DNA from: Bradyrhizobium sp. STM 3843
GTDB lineage: Bacteria; Pseudomonadota; Alphaproteobacteria; Rhizobiales; Xanthobacteraceae
NCBI RefSeq assembly: GCF_000239815.1
Contig: NZ_CAFK01000314.1
Coordinates: 60,041-124,040, forward strand
DNA: 64,000 nucleotides
Direction of reading: 5' to 3'
The notes beneath the pieces were generated by a model that was not told the DNA's origin, ran no database searches, and was given only the letters and a program-made list of their open reading frames with translations. Each line of letters opens with the position of its first letter. The stretch's first letter is position 1. Shown piece by piece: positions 1 through 9,368 of this stretch. A program made the translations under genes and the position numbers.

Positions 1-2972
1 TTCGGCAGTGCAATCCCACTAGTGAAACCGCCGCTATAAGTCACGACGGACAGGCTGCCGCCTTTGCCGATTGGAAGCCCGTCGGATGCTGCCTTCAGCT
101 TTCCGGTGGTACCGACATTGCCGCCGCCCGAGACATCGACGATGCTTCCCGGCGCCATCACGATGCTCTGCGTGATGTCGGTGAACACGCCTGGGCCACT
201 GCGCGGCCCATTGCTAGCAGCGAGCGTGGAGATACTGATGCTGCCACCATTGGCGAAGCCGGCACCCTGCACCTCGTCACGCGACAGGCCGCTGTCATTG
301 ACCCATAGCCCGTGCACGTCGAGCACGGCGTGCGAGCCGATCACCACTGCCGCAACCGGCGGCGCTTGCGGGATATTGGTCGCATAAGTAAAGCCGGTGA
401 GATTGATGCTGCCGGCGGGGGCCGACAGGGTGCCGTCGATAGTGGTGACGCCATCGAGCGTGATGCTGCCTCCCGCGCGCACGGACAGGACCGCCCCTGT
501 CTGCATGCTCAGCGTGTACGCCCCTTTGATCGAGACTGAGCCGAGGCCGACGCTGGAAAGCGTGTCGGTGAAGATCGGCAGCACGCCGTTCGCCAGCATC
601 GGCGTCCAGCTCGCAGCATTCGCGAAGGTCAGCCCCGAGAGGCCATAAGGATCTGCACCGGCATTGGCCTGCGACTCCAGCGTCACATTGAGTGTACTGG
701 GGATGCCGGCTCCGCCGTTCAGATTGATGCTCAGCGATGCGCCATTCGGCATCTTGTCGGCATTGGCAAGATTCGACGATCCGGCCAGCGCGCGCTGGCG
801 TGTCCCGGCGATGACGTTGGCCACGATGTCGCCGTCGAGCACGGGCACCTGTGCCGTCACATTGATCGCGCCGCCATTGGCACCCGCGACGTAGCCCTGC
901 TCGTAATGCGCGCCGTTGCCGGCGAGGCCGGCCCAGGTTTCGGTCACGCCCCAATGGGAATGATCGACCGTGAAGCCATTATAGACCGTATATGACAGGC
1001 TCGGATCGGCGCTGCCGATATCGTAAATGCGCCCATTCGAGCCGAGCAGCCGCGTGGTGGTGATGACGCCGCCGGTGTACTGCACATAGCCCGCCGAGAC
1101 GTTGATGCTCGAGCCCGGCATCTGCACGACGTTCTTGGCTGAGGAGGTGAAGCTCCCGCCCGCGGTCAGGATCTGATCGATGCTTTGCGGAATCAGGCCG
1201 ACAAAGCCGGCGGCGTCAAGCAGCGGCGAGCCGACCCATTGCAGGCCGTCGGCGCGCGTCCCACCGAGGCGCGCATCAATGCTGACGGTCTTGCCGATCA
1301 GCGCGGCGGCGAGCGGCGAGTCCGCCACCTCGGCCTGGGTTACCAGGATGTCGATCTGGTTCATCGACATCGGCAGGGTCACACCGGCAATCCCGGACAG
1401 ATCGACGGTGCTGCCGGCTTCGAGCAGAACGCTGCCATTGGCGTTGGCGCTGCTGATACTCAGCGCCGCACCCGGCGCCTTGATGAAGGCACCGCCAAGA
1501 CCCGACCCATGGCCCTGGACGTCCACGCTGCCCTGGGCCTGAATGGTGAGCACCGGCTGCAGGACGGTCTGAAAATATTTCGCGTTGTTGGTGCTGTTCG
1601 CATTGGTGGGGGACGTGAGGGTCGATGTCGGCAGCGTTCCACTGCTCTCGTCGGGCAGGATCGTCGTCAGGCTGTCCGCACCGAGCACGATATCTCCGCT
1701 GCCGGTCGTGGTGCCGCTGGTGCTGAGCACGATCGAGGCGGTGCGCGTGGTACTGGTGGTCGATGCGATCCCGCCGAGCTGGCTGATCTGGCTGCCGACG
1801 ACCGTGACCGCGCCGTCATTGGCAATCAGCAGACCGTTTCCGGCATTGGTGACGGGTGCGGGCGCGCCCTGGACCTGAACCTGCAGCGCGGTGTCGACGC
1901 CGACCACATTGGAAGGCGGCGTGACGAGGGTGATTGAGTTTCCTCCGCCATTCACTGCGCCCGCGGCCGCCAGGATGATCTGGCCGTTCTGGGTCGTGAT
2001 CGTGCCGGCGTTGCTGACACCGCCCGTTCCGAGCAGCGCGACAAAGCCGCCGTCGCCGCTCGTGCTGAGATTGCCCGTGGTATCGATCCGTGCTCCCGGC
2101 AGGACGCTGACCGTGGCAGTGGCCGAGCCGCCGGTGCCGGTCGCGAAACTCGCAGCGCCGCTGCCGTTGGAGGGCCAGATTTGCGGCCCTATCGATGTCG
2201 TCTTGTCCGGCACCGTATCGGAAAACAGCCCGTTCTGAAGATATTGTTGATAGTTGTTATTGCTGAGAACGGTCGAGAGATCGAGCGTGGACGCCACCAG
2301 CGTATGAACGTTGATCTGGCTGGTGCCGGTGAAGATGATGCCGTTCTGATTGATGATGTAGACCGCGCCATCCGCCTTGATCGCGCCCTGGATCTGGCTC
2401 GGCGCAATGCCCGGCGCAATCTTGTTCAGCGCCGACCAGTCGGTGTGTCCCTGCTGGTTGAACACGACGGTGGTGTCGCGGGACACGTTGAAGGTCTGCC
2501 AGTTCAACAGCGCGTGCGATTGGGTCTGGTCGATGCTGACTGTGGTCTGGCCATTGCCGGTGCTCTGGGTCGGGGTGTTCGCGCCGACCCAGGTGGTGAC
2601 GGGATTGGCCACGCCCGTTGCGGTGAGGCCGCTGTCCGGGACCAATCCGCCGGCCGCCAGACCGCTTGCGATCGCGCTCTGCCCGGCCGCGGCGGCCGCG
2701 TGCGCCGCGTTCTGCGCCGCCTGCATGGCCTGAATGGCGCTCAAGGCCCGGGTCATCGATTGCTGGCTCGATTGCGCCGCCTGCTGGGCCTGCTGCGCGG
2801 CTGCTGCGGCGGCCGCGGCTGCCGCAGCGGTCGCTGACGCGGATTGTCCCACGGCGCCCAATGGACGCGCGCTCACCCCCGAACTCGCTGCAATCGCGAT
2901 AGCGATCGTGCTTGCACCCAACAGCAGCAAGGCACGACGTGCAGCGAGGCGAGTACCAAAAAGCGCGGGCAT
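1..2972 (-). CDS. Filamentous haemagglutinin-like two-partner-secretion exoprotein (TpsA), 3' end outside window
   Basis: The minus-strand frame is open from the ATG at 2972 to the left edge, so at least 990 residues are present and the C-terminus is missing. The start is preceded by GAAAGG and encodes a basic, hydrophobic signal peptide ending near ASSGVSA. An Ala/Gln-rich stretch follows (about residues 40-95). A haemagglutination-activity (TPS) domain then lies at about residues 120-260, with the family hallmarks NWQTFNVSRDTTVVFNQ near 154 and VYIINQNGIIF near 200. The rest is Gly/Ser/Thr/Asn-rich repetitive beta-helix sequence such as GSINLTG. Proteins of this type are secreted through a dedicated outer-membrane TpsB porin and act as adhesins or surface exoproteins. 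No TpsB lies in the window. Neighbouring GspN, GspD and FecI/FecR genes suggest co-regulation with a secretion and signalling locus. Open-frame and TPS-domain assignment are secure; its ligand is unknown. Confidence 0.9.
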   Translation of the reverse strand, partial: MPALFGTRLAARRALLLLGASTIAIAIAASSGVSARPLGAVGQSASATAAAAAAAAAAAQQAQQAAQSSQQSMTRALSAIQAMQAAQNAAHAAAAAGQSAIASGLAAGGLVPDSGLTATGVANPVTTWVGANTPTQSTGNGQTTVSIDQTQSHALLNWQTFNVSRDTTVVFNQQGHTDWSALNKIAPGIAPSQIQGAIKADGAVYIINQNGIIFTGTSQINVHTLVASTLDLSTVLSNNNYQQYLQNGLFSDTVPDKTTSIGPQIWPSNGSGAASFATGTGGSATATVSVLPGARIDTTGNLSTSGDGGFVALLGTGGVSNAGTITTQNGQIILAAAGAVNGGGNSITLVTPPSNVVGVDTALQVQVQGAPAPVTNAGNGLLIANDGAVTVVGSQISQLGGIASTTSTTRTASIVLSTSGTTTGSGDIVLGADSLTTILPDESSGTLPTSTLTSPTNANSTNNAKYFQTVLQPVLTIQAQGSVDVQGHGSGLGGAFIKAPGAALSISSANANGSVLLEAGSTVDLSGIAGVTLPMSMNQIDILVTQAEVADSPLAAALIGKTVSIDARLGGTRADGLQWVGSPLLDAAGFVGLIPQSIDQILTAGGSFTSSAKNVVQMPGSSINVSAGYVQYTGGVITTTRLLGSNGRIYDIGSADPSLSYTVYNGFTVDHSHWGVTETWAGLAGNGAHYEQGYVAGANGGAINVTAQVPVLDGDIVANVIAGTRQRALAGSSNLANADKMPNGASLSINLNGGAGIPSTLNVTLESQANAGADPYGLSGLTFANAASWTPMLANGVLPIFTDTLSSVGLGSVSIKGAYTLSMQTGAVLSVRAGGSITLDGVTTIDGTLSAPAGSINLTGFTYATNIPQAPPVAAVVIGSHAVLDVHGLWVNDSGLSRDEVQGAGFANGGSISISTLAASNGPRSGPGVFTDITQSIVMAPGSIVDVSGGGNVGTTGKLKAASDGLPIGKGGSLSVVTYSGGFTSGIALP

Positions 2973-3270
2973 GCAGGGGCCTTTCAAAGCAGATAACGAA
3001 CCAGACCCACGCACGCAGCCGCCAGCGCAAGCCAGCTATGGCGCTGCCGACAAGTCGACACCGCCAGATCAACGGCAACAGGTCAAATGATCGGCCCTCA
3101 CCTAACCACCGCCCCCCGCCTGCGCCCAAGCGGAAGCGCCCGATGACTCGGGGATACGCCTCTCCTCATCCCTAAGACGGTTTGACGACGGCTAACGCGC
3201 AAGCCCGCGGTGAAAATTCGTCAAATATTCACCTCACCGGGCCGGGCGGAACCGCAACATCACGCGAGCG
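2973..3270. other. Intergenic region: upstream of the exoprotein, downstream of the GspN-like gene
   Basis: This region is about 300 bases without a credible gene. It must carry the exoprotein promoter unless that gene is read through from the GspN-like gene. It contains the word CGTCAAA on the minus strand (TTTGACG at 3181-3187) and CGTCAAAT on the plus strand at 3220-3226. Similar words recur upstream of the phosphatase-like gene. No clear sigma-70 promoter or terminator hairpin was seen. Confidence 0.4.
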
Positions 3271-3795
3271 CTAGCGCCGACCCCGCACCGTGGCATCCGC
3301 CGCCCGGATGTTCTTGTCCGCGACCCCGAACAGAACGAAATCGACCGAGCGCTCGCCCTGGGTCAGCACCAGCCGCCGCGGCTCGACCTTATCGACTTTC
3401 CAGCCACCAAAGTCGTCGCCCGCCCGCACCCGCATCACTCTGTCGACCGGCCGTTTGCCGACCGAGCGGATGACCGCCCGCCCCTCTCCGTTTTCACTGA
3501 CGATGCCGAGCACAACCAGGCTGGGCGGCGGCGCCGGCGGTTGTGGTGGCGCCTCCTGTCTCATCACAACAGGAGCTACGATCTTGGGTGGCGGCCGCCG
3601 GGTCGGTGAAAACAGCGGACGCTCATGCGTGGCGGTCAGTTCCTGCAACGACTGCAATTCTACCGGATTGTTGACTGCAACTTCGCCACTTCGGGCGGCG
3701 CCGATTGTTGCAACCAGCGCAGCGCCGAGGATGAGCACGGCCAACATCGACGCTCGATCGCGCACGCCGTGCCTGCGCGTTGTCAGCCTGACCAT
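3271..3795 (-). CDS. GspN-like general secretion pathway protein
   Basis: This 174-residue protein has one N-terminal membrane segment (MLAVLILGAALVATIGAA), then a Pro-rich linker with the block HERPLFSPTRRPPP. That block is characteristic of Xanthomonas-type GspN/XpsN proteins, which are inner-membrane, periplasm-facing type II secretion components. A small PDZ/GspC-like periplasmic domain follows (GIVSENGEGRAVIRSVG ... GWKVDKVEPRRLVLTQG). An in-frame ATG lies at 3807, but the second ATG at 3795 has GGAG six bases upstream and is preferred. The gene is divergent from the phosphatase-like gene and two genes from the secretin gspD, which supports a secretion role. Confusion with GspC or PilP is possible because all three share this short periplasmic domain. 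Confidence 0.75.
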   Translation of the reverse strand: MVRLTTRRHGVRDRASMLAVLILGAALVATIGAARSGEVAVNNPVELQSLQELTATHERPLFSPTRRPPPKIVAPVVMRQEAPPQPPAPPPSLVVLGIVSENGEGRAVIRSVGKRPVDRVMRVRAGDDFGGWKVDKVEPRRLVLTQGERSVDFVLFGVADKNIRAADATVRGRR

Positions 3796-4102
3796 GCCAT
3801 TCTCCATCGCCCGTCGACATCAGCGTCATCCGAAAATGCGACGGTAACCTGCGTCAAATGAATCGGCCAGGCAAGGCTCACGATGCAGTTCCAGCGCAAG
3901 CGGATAGCTGTCGCAGCTTGTTTGCGTCAAATCGATGAAGGCGAATCACAACTGAACATTCTCGCTATGCGCGAGAAGCGGCCACCGCCGTTAACAGCGC
4001 GTCATCGAAGTCGAACACATTCCGCGTGTTTCGGCGGAAGCCGCGTCGCTGACGTTGCATCCACAATCGGCACCACGACAAGCACCAAAGACAAATCGCG
4101 TC
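3796..4102. promoter_or_regulatory. Divergent promoter region between the GspN-like gene and the phosphatase-like gene
   Basis: These 307 bases separate two divergently transcribed genes. They carry CGTCAAAT twice on the plus strand (3852-3859 and 3925-3932), both upstream of the phosphatase-like gene. Such CGTC-containing words resemble the -10 element of some ECF sigma factors, but no convincing paired -35 was identified, so the assignment is tentative. Confidence 0.35.
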
Positions 4103-6247
4103 ATGCGTTCGCGTCGCAATCCCGCCGGCCTCTCGGCCGGCCTCGCATCGTTGCTGCGCGGCGGCGTGATCGTTGCCTCAAGCTTGATGATTGGGTGCGC
4201 CGTGGGTCTCGGCCAAGCGCACGCTGCCTGCGAACTGCATTCGCGGACCGGAACGATCACCCACGTGGTGCAGATTCAACTCGACAATGTGCATCTCGCT
4301 CGCGACGAGCCGTTGGTCCCCTCGGATCTGGAACAGATGCCGCGGCTACGCGAGTTCTTTGCCGATGGGACGATCGGCAACAATCGGCCGAGCGCTCTCC
4401 CCTTGCAGCAGGCGCCCGATATCCTGACTGTCCTGACCGGACTGCTTGGTGACCGCACGGGCGTTCCCGTCGGCGACAGCTACGGCACGTTTCGGAGCGA
4501 CGGGACCGTCGGCCTTTCCTCATCATTCGGCTACTGGACGGCAAGCGGAGGCGATGGCAGGCCGCTGATGCTGGCCGACACCGGCAGGACCGTCGCGGCG
4601 CCGTGGGTCCCGTTCACGCGTGCCGGCTGTGACGTGGGCGCATTCGCGACCACTGGCCTCACGCTTCAAGCGCTCGATGCCACGGTCACGAACATATTGA
4701 GCGCCTCGGAAGCGGAAGCAGCGGCACGTGATCCCATCGCGGCCGAGGCGGATCTCTTCGGCATCGCCATTCATTGTGCGCGCAGCAGCCCGCTGTGTAG
4801 CAACGCCCAAGCGCGGCCCGACCTGCTGCCTGACGAGCCGGACAGCTATGTCAGCTTCAGCGGTTTGTTTGGCAATGGCCACGTGCAGCCGGTGATATCG
4901 CCCGGAGGCCCGGTGAGAGCGCTCGACGGCAAAGTCGTTGCCGACACTGCCGGCCATCCAGGTTTTCCGGGCCCCCAACCTGTCGCAGCACAGGCGCTCG
5001 GCTACGCTGCAGCCATGCTGGAGGCCGGTGTGCAGGTGGTCTACATCTCGATCGGCAACGCCCATCATCGCAGCGGCATGCGCGACTCCGGCCCGGGCGA
5101 CCCGGAGGACCTGGGGAGGCTCGCCGAATATGACGCCGCATTCGGATCCTTTGTCGACCGACTTGCAGCCGACGGACTCAGCAAACGCAACACACTCTTT
5201 ATAGCGATCTCGACCGGCAATGACCGTTTCACCGGCGGCCCGCCGCAACCGGCGACATGCGACGGATTTCAGCTGCCATGTCGTTACGGTGCAGTCGGCG
5301 CAATCGACGCCACGCTCGATCGCCTGCTCGCCTCCGAACGTCGCAACGTGACCAGGTTTGACATTCAGCCGGGCAGCGCACCCGCCTTCTATATCCATGG
5401 CGGCCCACAGCCCAGCGATCCGCTGACGCGCACGCTCGCGCAGGACGTCGGCAAACTTACGGTTCAAAATCCCTCGACGGCAAAGACAGATCGGCTCGCG
5501 GGCCTGCTTGCCGACCGCGCACAGATGCAAATCATGCATCTGACCACCGGCAGTCCGGCGCGAACGCCGAGCTTCCTCATGTTCGGCGATTCGAACTATG
5601 TCTATCGTATTGCGAATAGTCATGCAGATTGCGCCACGCCACCTGCTTGTGTCGCCATCGACTCGGAGGTCCCCCGGGTCGCCGGAGACATCCAGCAAGG
5701 CGACGGCGGCGGCTGGTTCGGCCTCGCCGGGCCCGGCGTTGCAAAGCTCGGGCAGGCCGACATCGTCTCCTACCCTGCGGATCTGCGACCGACGCAGCTT
5801 GCGCTGCTCGGGCTCAAGGATACCTACGTCCACGATGGCGTCGTGCTGGTCGAGGCGCTCGAGGACCAGGCGCTACCACCGGCAATCGCGAGGTCGCGCG
5901 ATGCCTACACTAAAATGGCGCAGGCCTACTGGGGTTTGAACGCGCCATTCGGGCCGCTTGGCCGCGCCAGCCTCGCACTTGCCACGCAGGCGATCAGAGG
6001 CAGCGACCTTGCCTACGAACGCTATCTCGACGCGATCGGCGCCATCCAGATGAGGCGCGATGCGCTGGCGAGAGACATGAAGACCCTGCTCGATGGCGCT
6101 GCATTCGCGCAGCTTCCGATCGCCTCTGCTGATGCGGACAGGCTGATCGGCCGCGCCACCACGCTGATCAACGACGTCGAAAATCTTGCAGGCCGCAGCC
6201 TGGGACCCGCGGATCGTCCGTGGAAGGCGGCAAGCGATGTGCACTGA
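4103..6247 (+). CDS. Secreted alkaline-phosphatase-superfamily protein, probably catalytically degenerate
   Basis: This 714-residue exported protein has a basic N-terminus and a hydrophobic segment ending GLGQAHA, a good signal peptidase I site. The fold is suggested by HVVQIQLDN (first beta strand with the usual metal Asp), by LTGLLGDRTG (the TGLYP-like turn after the nucleophile), and by PWVPFTRAGCDVG, DLLPDEP and the late strand NTLFIAIS. By eye, positions where phosphodiesterases of this superfamily carry the nucleophile Thr and the later Asp-His metal pair read QQAPD and STGND, so metal binding and catalysis look lost. The ATG at 4103 is chosen because the upstream ATG at 4055 adds an atypical leader before the signal peptide. 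It lies directly upstream of gspD in the same orientation, so it may be a secretion substrate or surface partner. The true ligand or substrate is unknown. Confidence 0.6.
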   Translation: MRSRRNPAGLSAGLASLLRGGVIVASSLMIGCAVGLGQAHAACELHSRTGTITHVVQIQLDNVHLARDEPLVPSDLEQMPRLREFFADGTIGNNRPSALPLQQAPDILTVLTGLLGDRTGVPVGDSYGTFRSDGTVGLSSSFGYWTASGGDGRPLMLADTGRTVAAPWVPFTRAGCDVGAFATTGLTLQALDATVTNILSASEAEAAARDPIAAEADLFGIAIHCARSSPLCSNAQARPDLLPDEPDSYVSFSGLFGNGHVQPVISPGGPVRALDGKVVADTAGHPGFPGPQPVAAQALGYAAAMLEAGVQVVYISIGNAHHRSGMRDSGPGDPEDLGRLAEYDAAFGSFVDRLAADGLSKRNTLFIAISTGNDRFTGGPPQPATCDGFQLPCRYGAVGAIDATLDRLLASERRNVTRFDIQPGSAPAFYIHGGPQPSDPLTRTLAQDVGKLTVQNPSTAKTDRLAGLLADRAQMQIMHLTTGSPARTPSFLMFGDSNYVYRIANSHADCATPPACVAIDSEVPRVAGDIQQGDGGGWFGLAGPGVAKLGQADIVSYPADLRPTQLALLGLKDTYVHDGVVLVEALEDQALPPAIARSRDAYTKMAQAYWGLNAPFGPLGRASLALATQAIRGSDLAYERYLDAIGAIQMRRDALARDMKTLLDGAAFAQLPIASADADRLIGRATTLINDVENLAGRSLGPADRPWKAASDVH

Positions 6248-6295
6248 CGTCAGACCTGCCGATCTGAACGGCGCGCCATATAAGGGAGAGCAGTG

Positions 6296-8656
6296 ATGCC
6301 CTTCACCGAACAGTCCTGCCGAAGCCGCACCGCGACGCTCGGCGCCGCGGCTACCCTTTGGATTGTGGTCGGCGGCTTGCTTTGCGGCTGCATGATCGAC
6401 AAGAGCATTGACCTGCCGGCGCGCGACCAGGTGACGGATCCGATCCGTGACGCCGACCTTCGTGCCCACTGGAATGGTCCGGTCGACGCGCAAGCCGCTG
6501 CGCCTGCTGTGCAACGTCCAATGCAGCCCATGGTGTACCCGGGCATCGAACAGGCTCCCGCCACCCCGTCCACGTTGCGGGAGGCGACAGCATCGACGCA
6601 GGTGGCAACCGCCGTCGACAGCAATCTCCCGAACAAAGCCGGCGATGTGGAATTGAATTTCGAGAATGCCGACATTCAATCGGTTGCGAAATCCGTGCTC
6701 GGCGACAGCCTCGGCCTGAACTACGTGATCGATCCGCGCGTCCAGGGCATGATCACGCTCGCTTCGGCCCAGGCCATTCCGCGCAAGGATGTGTTGCCGG
6801 TATTCGAGAGCGTTCTGCGCATGACGAACGTCGCGGTCCTGCGTGAGAACAACCTGATCCGTATCGTGCCGTTGCCTGAGGCGTCCGGTGCCGGCGCGGC
6901 CAGCTACGGTGCAGGACAACCCGGCTTTGGCGTGTCGATCATTCTGCTCCATTATGTATCGGCGGCCGCGACCGCGAAGACGGCGGAAAACTTCCTCTCA
7001 CGGCCGGGCGCGGTGCGCGCCGATCAGGCGCGTAACCTGCTGTTGATCCAGGGCACCACCTCCGAACGCCAGGCCGTGCTCGGCGTGATCGCAACGCTCG
7101 ACGTCGAATGGCTGCGCAATCAATCCGTCGCACTCTATCCGCTGAAATCGACCGCGCCCGAGACCATGATCCGCGAGCTCGACAAGGTGTTCGATACGGC
7201 CGATGGCGGCCAGGGTCAGGGTGTCATCAAATTCCAGCCGGTGTCGCGCATGAATGCCGTGCTGGCCGTCAGCCGCAACAGCAAGGTCCTCGAGCGCGCG
7301 ACGCAATGGGTGCAGCGGCTGGACCGCTCCGATCTCAGCGGCACGACGGTGCGGACCTACGGCTTGCGTTTTGGCAGTGCGCGCGCGATTGCCCGGATGC
7401 TCAATGAGATGTTCGTCGGCCGTTCGGGGCAGAACGTTGCGGATAGCGGCCAGCAGAGCCCGACCGCGCCCGGTCAGGCCGCGGCAACCTCGCGCATCGA
7501 CTCCCTCGGCAGCGGGACGATGACCAGTCAGAACAACTCGGGCACGGCAAGCGCCGATAGCTCCGGTACGTCCGGAAACCGCAGCACCCCGATCCAGGCC
7601 GCGTTCGACAGTTTTGGCGACCACAAGGATGCGCAGCAGGACGATGCAAACACGCTCGGCGGCTCAGGCGCCGGCGCAATGCCGCGCGGGCTGTTCCAGA
7701 ATGTCCGGATCACAGCCGACACCACGACCAATTCGGTCATGATCTACTCCAATCAGGAGGACTATCGCGTGATCGAACGCGCCCTGGAGTCGCTCGACCG
7801 GCCCAAGCTTCAGGTCGCGGTCGATGCCATGGTCGCAGAGGTCACGCTGACGGACCAGTTGCAATATGGCGTGCAGGCCTATTTGACGAGCTCAAATGCC
7901 GGACTGGGCAACGACAGAGGCTCGGTCGGACTGTTCAACGCCGCACAATCTTCGGCGCAATCGGTCCTGCTTGCGCGGGTGCTCCCCGGCTACAACCTTC
8001 TGCTCGGCGCCGAAGCCAATCCCAAGCTGATCCTGAGCGCCCTGTCCACGCTGACCACCGTCAAGGTGCTTTCGGCCCCTTCGCTCGTGGTCGCGGACAA
8101 TCAGCCGGCGATCCTGGAAGTCGGCAATCAGGTTCCGATCTCGACAGGCTCGGCCACCGTGCTCTCGAGTTCGAACACCGTGGTCAACACGATCACGCTG
8201 CACAACACCGGCATCATCCTCAAGGTGCTGCCGCATGTGCATCCGAACGGAGCGATCGATCTGGAGATTGAGCAGGAGATCTCCAACGTCGTCAATCCCG
8301 GCGGAAGCAGCGCACAGAATCTCACGCCGACCATCTCGCAGCGGCGCATTCACTCGACGATCGGCACCAGCAGCGGGCAGACGGTGCTGCTGGGCGGCCT
8401 GATCAAGGAAGACGACGAGCGGACGGTGGAAGGCATTCCGGGGCTGAACGAGATCAAATATCTCGGTGACCTGCTCAGCCAAAAGACCGACAGCAAGAGC
8501 CGCTCGGAGATCATCGTGTTCGTCACCACCAAGCTCATTCGCAACAGCGGGGATGCGCAAGTGGTCGCCGAAGAATTCCGCGAACGGTTGGATACGATGC
8601 GCCGGAACCCATCGCGCTTCGAGGCAGCCGCACCAGCACCGATCGCGCGCAAATAG
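6296..8656 (+). CDS. gspD: Type II secretion outer-membrane secretin GspD
   Basis: This 786-residue outer-membrane secretin forms the pore of the type II secretion system. A lipoprotein-type signal is visible (hydrophobic segment, then LLCGC). The N0 domain begins near residue 120 (ELNFENADIQSVAKSVLG), followed by N1-N3 modules. A Gly/Ser/Gln-rich, low-complexity insertion occupies about residues 380-460. The secretin domain (about 500-760) shows QLQYGVQAYL, VLSAPSLVVADNQPA, EVGNQVPIS and TVLLGGLIKEDD followed by VEGIPGLNEIKYLGDLL, all typical. The ATG at 6296 has GGGAGAG five bases upstream, whereas the GTG at 6293 is too close to it. The gene starts 48 bases after the phosphatase-like gene and so is probably cotranscribed with it. 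The E-M components of the system are not in the window. Confidence 0.93.
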   Translation: MPFTEQSCRSRTATLGAAATLWIVVGGLLCGCMIDKSIDLPARDQVTDPIRDADLRAHWNGPVDAQAAAPAVQRPMQPMVYPGIEQAPATPSTLREATASTQVATAVDSNLPNKAGDVELNFENADIQSVAKSVLGDSLGLNYVIDPRVQGMITLASAQAIPRKDVLPVFESVLRMTNVAVLRENNLIRIVPLPEASGAGAASYGAGQPGFGVSIILLHYVSAAATAKTAENFLSRPGAVRADQARNLLLIQGTTSERQAVLGVIATLDVEWLRNQSVALYPLKSTAPETMIRELDKVFDTADGGQGQGVIKFQPVSRMNAVLAVSRNSKVLERATQWVQRLDRSDLSGTTVRTYGLRFGSARAIARMLNEMFVGRSGQNVADSGQQSPTAPGQAAATSRIDSLGSGTMTSQNNSGTASADSSGTSGNRSTPIQAAFDSFGDHKDAQQDDANTLGGSGAGAMPRGLFQNVRITADTTTNSVMIYSNQEDYRVIERALESLDRPKLQVAVDAMVAEVTLTDQLQYGVQAYLTSSNAGLGNDRGSVGLFNAAQSSAQSVLLARVLPGYNLLLGAEANPKLILSALSTLTTVKVLSAPSLVVADNQPAILEVGNQVPISTGSATVLSSSNTVVNTITLHNTGIILKVLPHVHPNGAIDLEIEQEISNVVNPGGSSAQNLTPTISQRRIHSTIGTSSGQTVLLGGLIKEDDERTVEGIPGLNEIKYLGDLLSQKTDSKSRSEIIVFVTTKLIRNSGDAQVVAEEFRERLDTMRRNPSRFEAAAPAPIARK

Positions 8657-8668
8657 CGAAGCCCGCCG

Positions 8669-9334
8669 ATGTATCTCCGCAGATCCCTGTTGGGCGTTCT
8701 GGGAGCGGTGGTTGCGGGCCACGCGGTCGCCGCCGCCGAGCTGACCAACGTGACGGCCGAGGACAACGCCGCAATCATTGCGTTGAGCGGAGACATCGAG
8801 GAAGGCGATGCCGACGGCACCGAGACACTGATCAAGGCGGTGAATGATGATGGACGGCTGGTAACGGCAATACGGCTCGACTCGCCGGGGGGAAGTCTCG
8901 CCGAGGGGATCAAGCTTGCCGAGCTCATTCGCAGAGCCAAGCTGCCGACCGTCGTGGCGGCTGGATCGCGCTGCGCCTCCGCCTGCTTCATCGTGTTCGC
9001 AGCCGGCATCGAGAAGTTTGCCAGCCACGCCGCGGCGATCGGGGTGCATGGCGTCTCCGACCGATATGGTCACCAGACCGCGCAAACCGAAGCTGCGACA
9101 TTGTCGATGGCCCGTATCGCCAGCGCATTCGGCGTTCCGCAGCGCATCGTCGGCCGCATGATCACCACGCGGCCGGACGATATCGCCTGGCTCTCGCCGG
9201 AGGACCTCCGTTCCATGGGCGCAATCATGACGGATCGCGCAGAGCCCCCGGCGCTGCCGGTCTTGGCCGGCAAGCCAGCCGGACCGATCCGGCGATGGCT
9301 GGTGCGCGCGCCGCATTCCGCCGATGATCCGTAG
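8669..9334 (+). CDS. Periplasmic ClpP/crotonase-fold serine protease-like protein
   Basis: This 221-residue protein has an N-terminal signal peptide (SLLGVLGAVVAGHAVAAAE). The body has the ClpP/SppA-like pattern: IALSGDIEEGD, then IRLDSPGGSLAEG (oxyanion-hole strand), then GSRCASACFIVFAAG with the presumed nucleophile Ser between two Cys, and HGVS as a candidate catalytic His. This matches the COG3904-type predicted periplasmic proteins. It starts only 12 bases after gspD and so is probably in the same transcript, and it converges on fecR. It could trim secreted proteins or take part in regulated proteolysis of the anti-sigma factor, but that is inference. Two Cys flanking the Ser could form a disulphide in the periplasm. 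Confidence 0.7.
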   Translation: MYLRRSLLGVLGAVVAGHAVAAAELTNVTAEDNAAIIALSGDIEEGDADGTETLIKAVNDDGRLVTAIRLDSPGGSLAEGIKLAELIRRAKLPTVVAAGSRCASACFIVFAAGIEKFASHAAAIGVHGVSDRYGHQTAQTEAATLSMARIASAFGVPQRIVGRMITTRPDDIAWLSPEDLRSMGAIMTDRAEPPALPVLAGKPAGPIRRWLVRAPHSADDP

Positions 9335-9368
9335 CGGCCTTCGTTGCAAATGATCATGGCTACGCTAC

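Noticed and set aside
295..954. Arg-rich minus-strand frame inside the exoprotein gene
   Set aside because: It is a shadow of the true open frame of the exoprotein, which runs unbroken from 2972 to the left edge and gives a sensible beta-helix protein.
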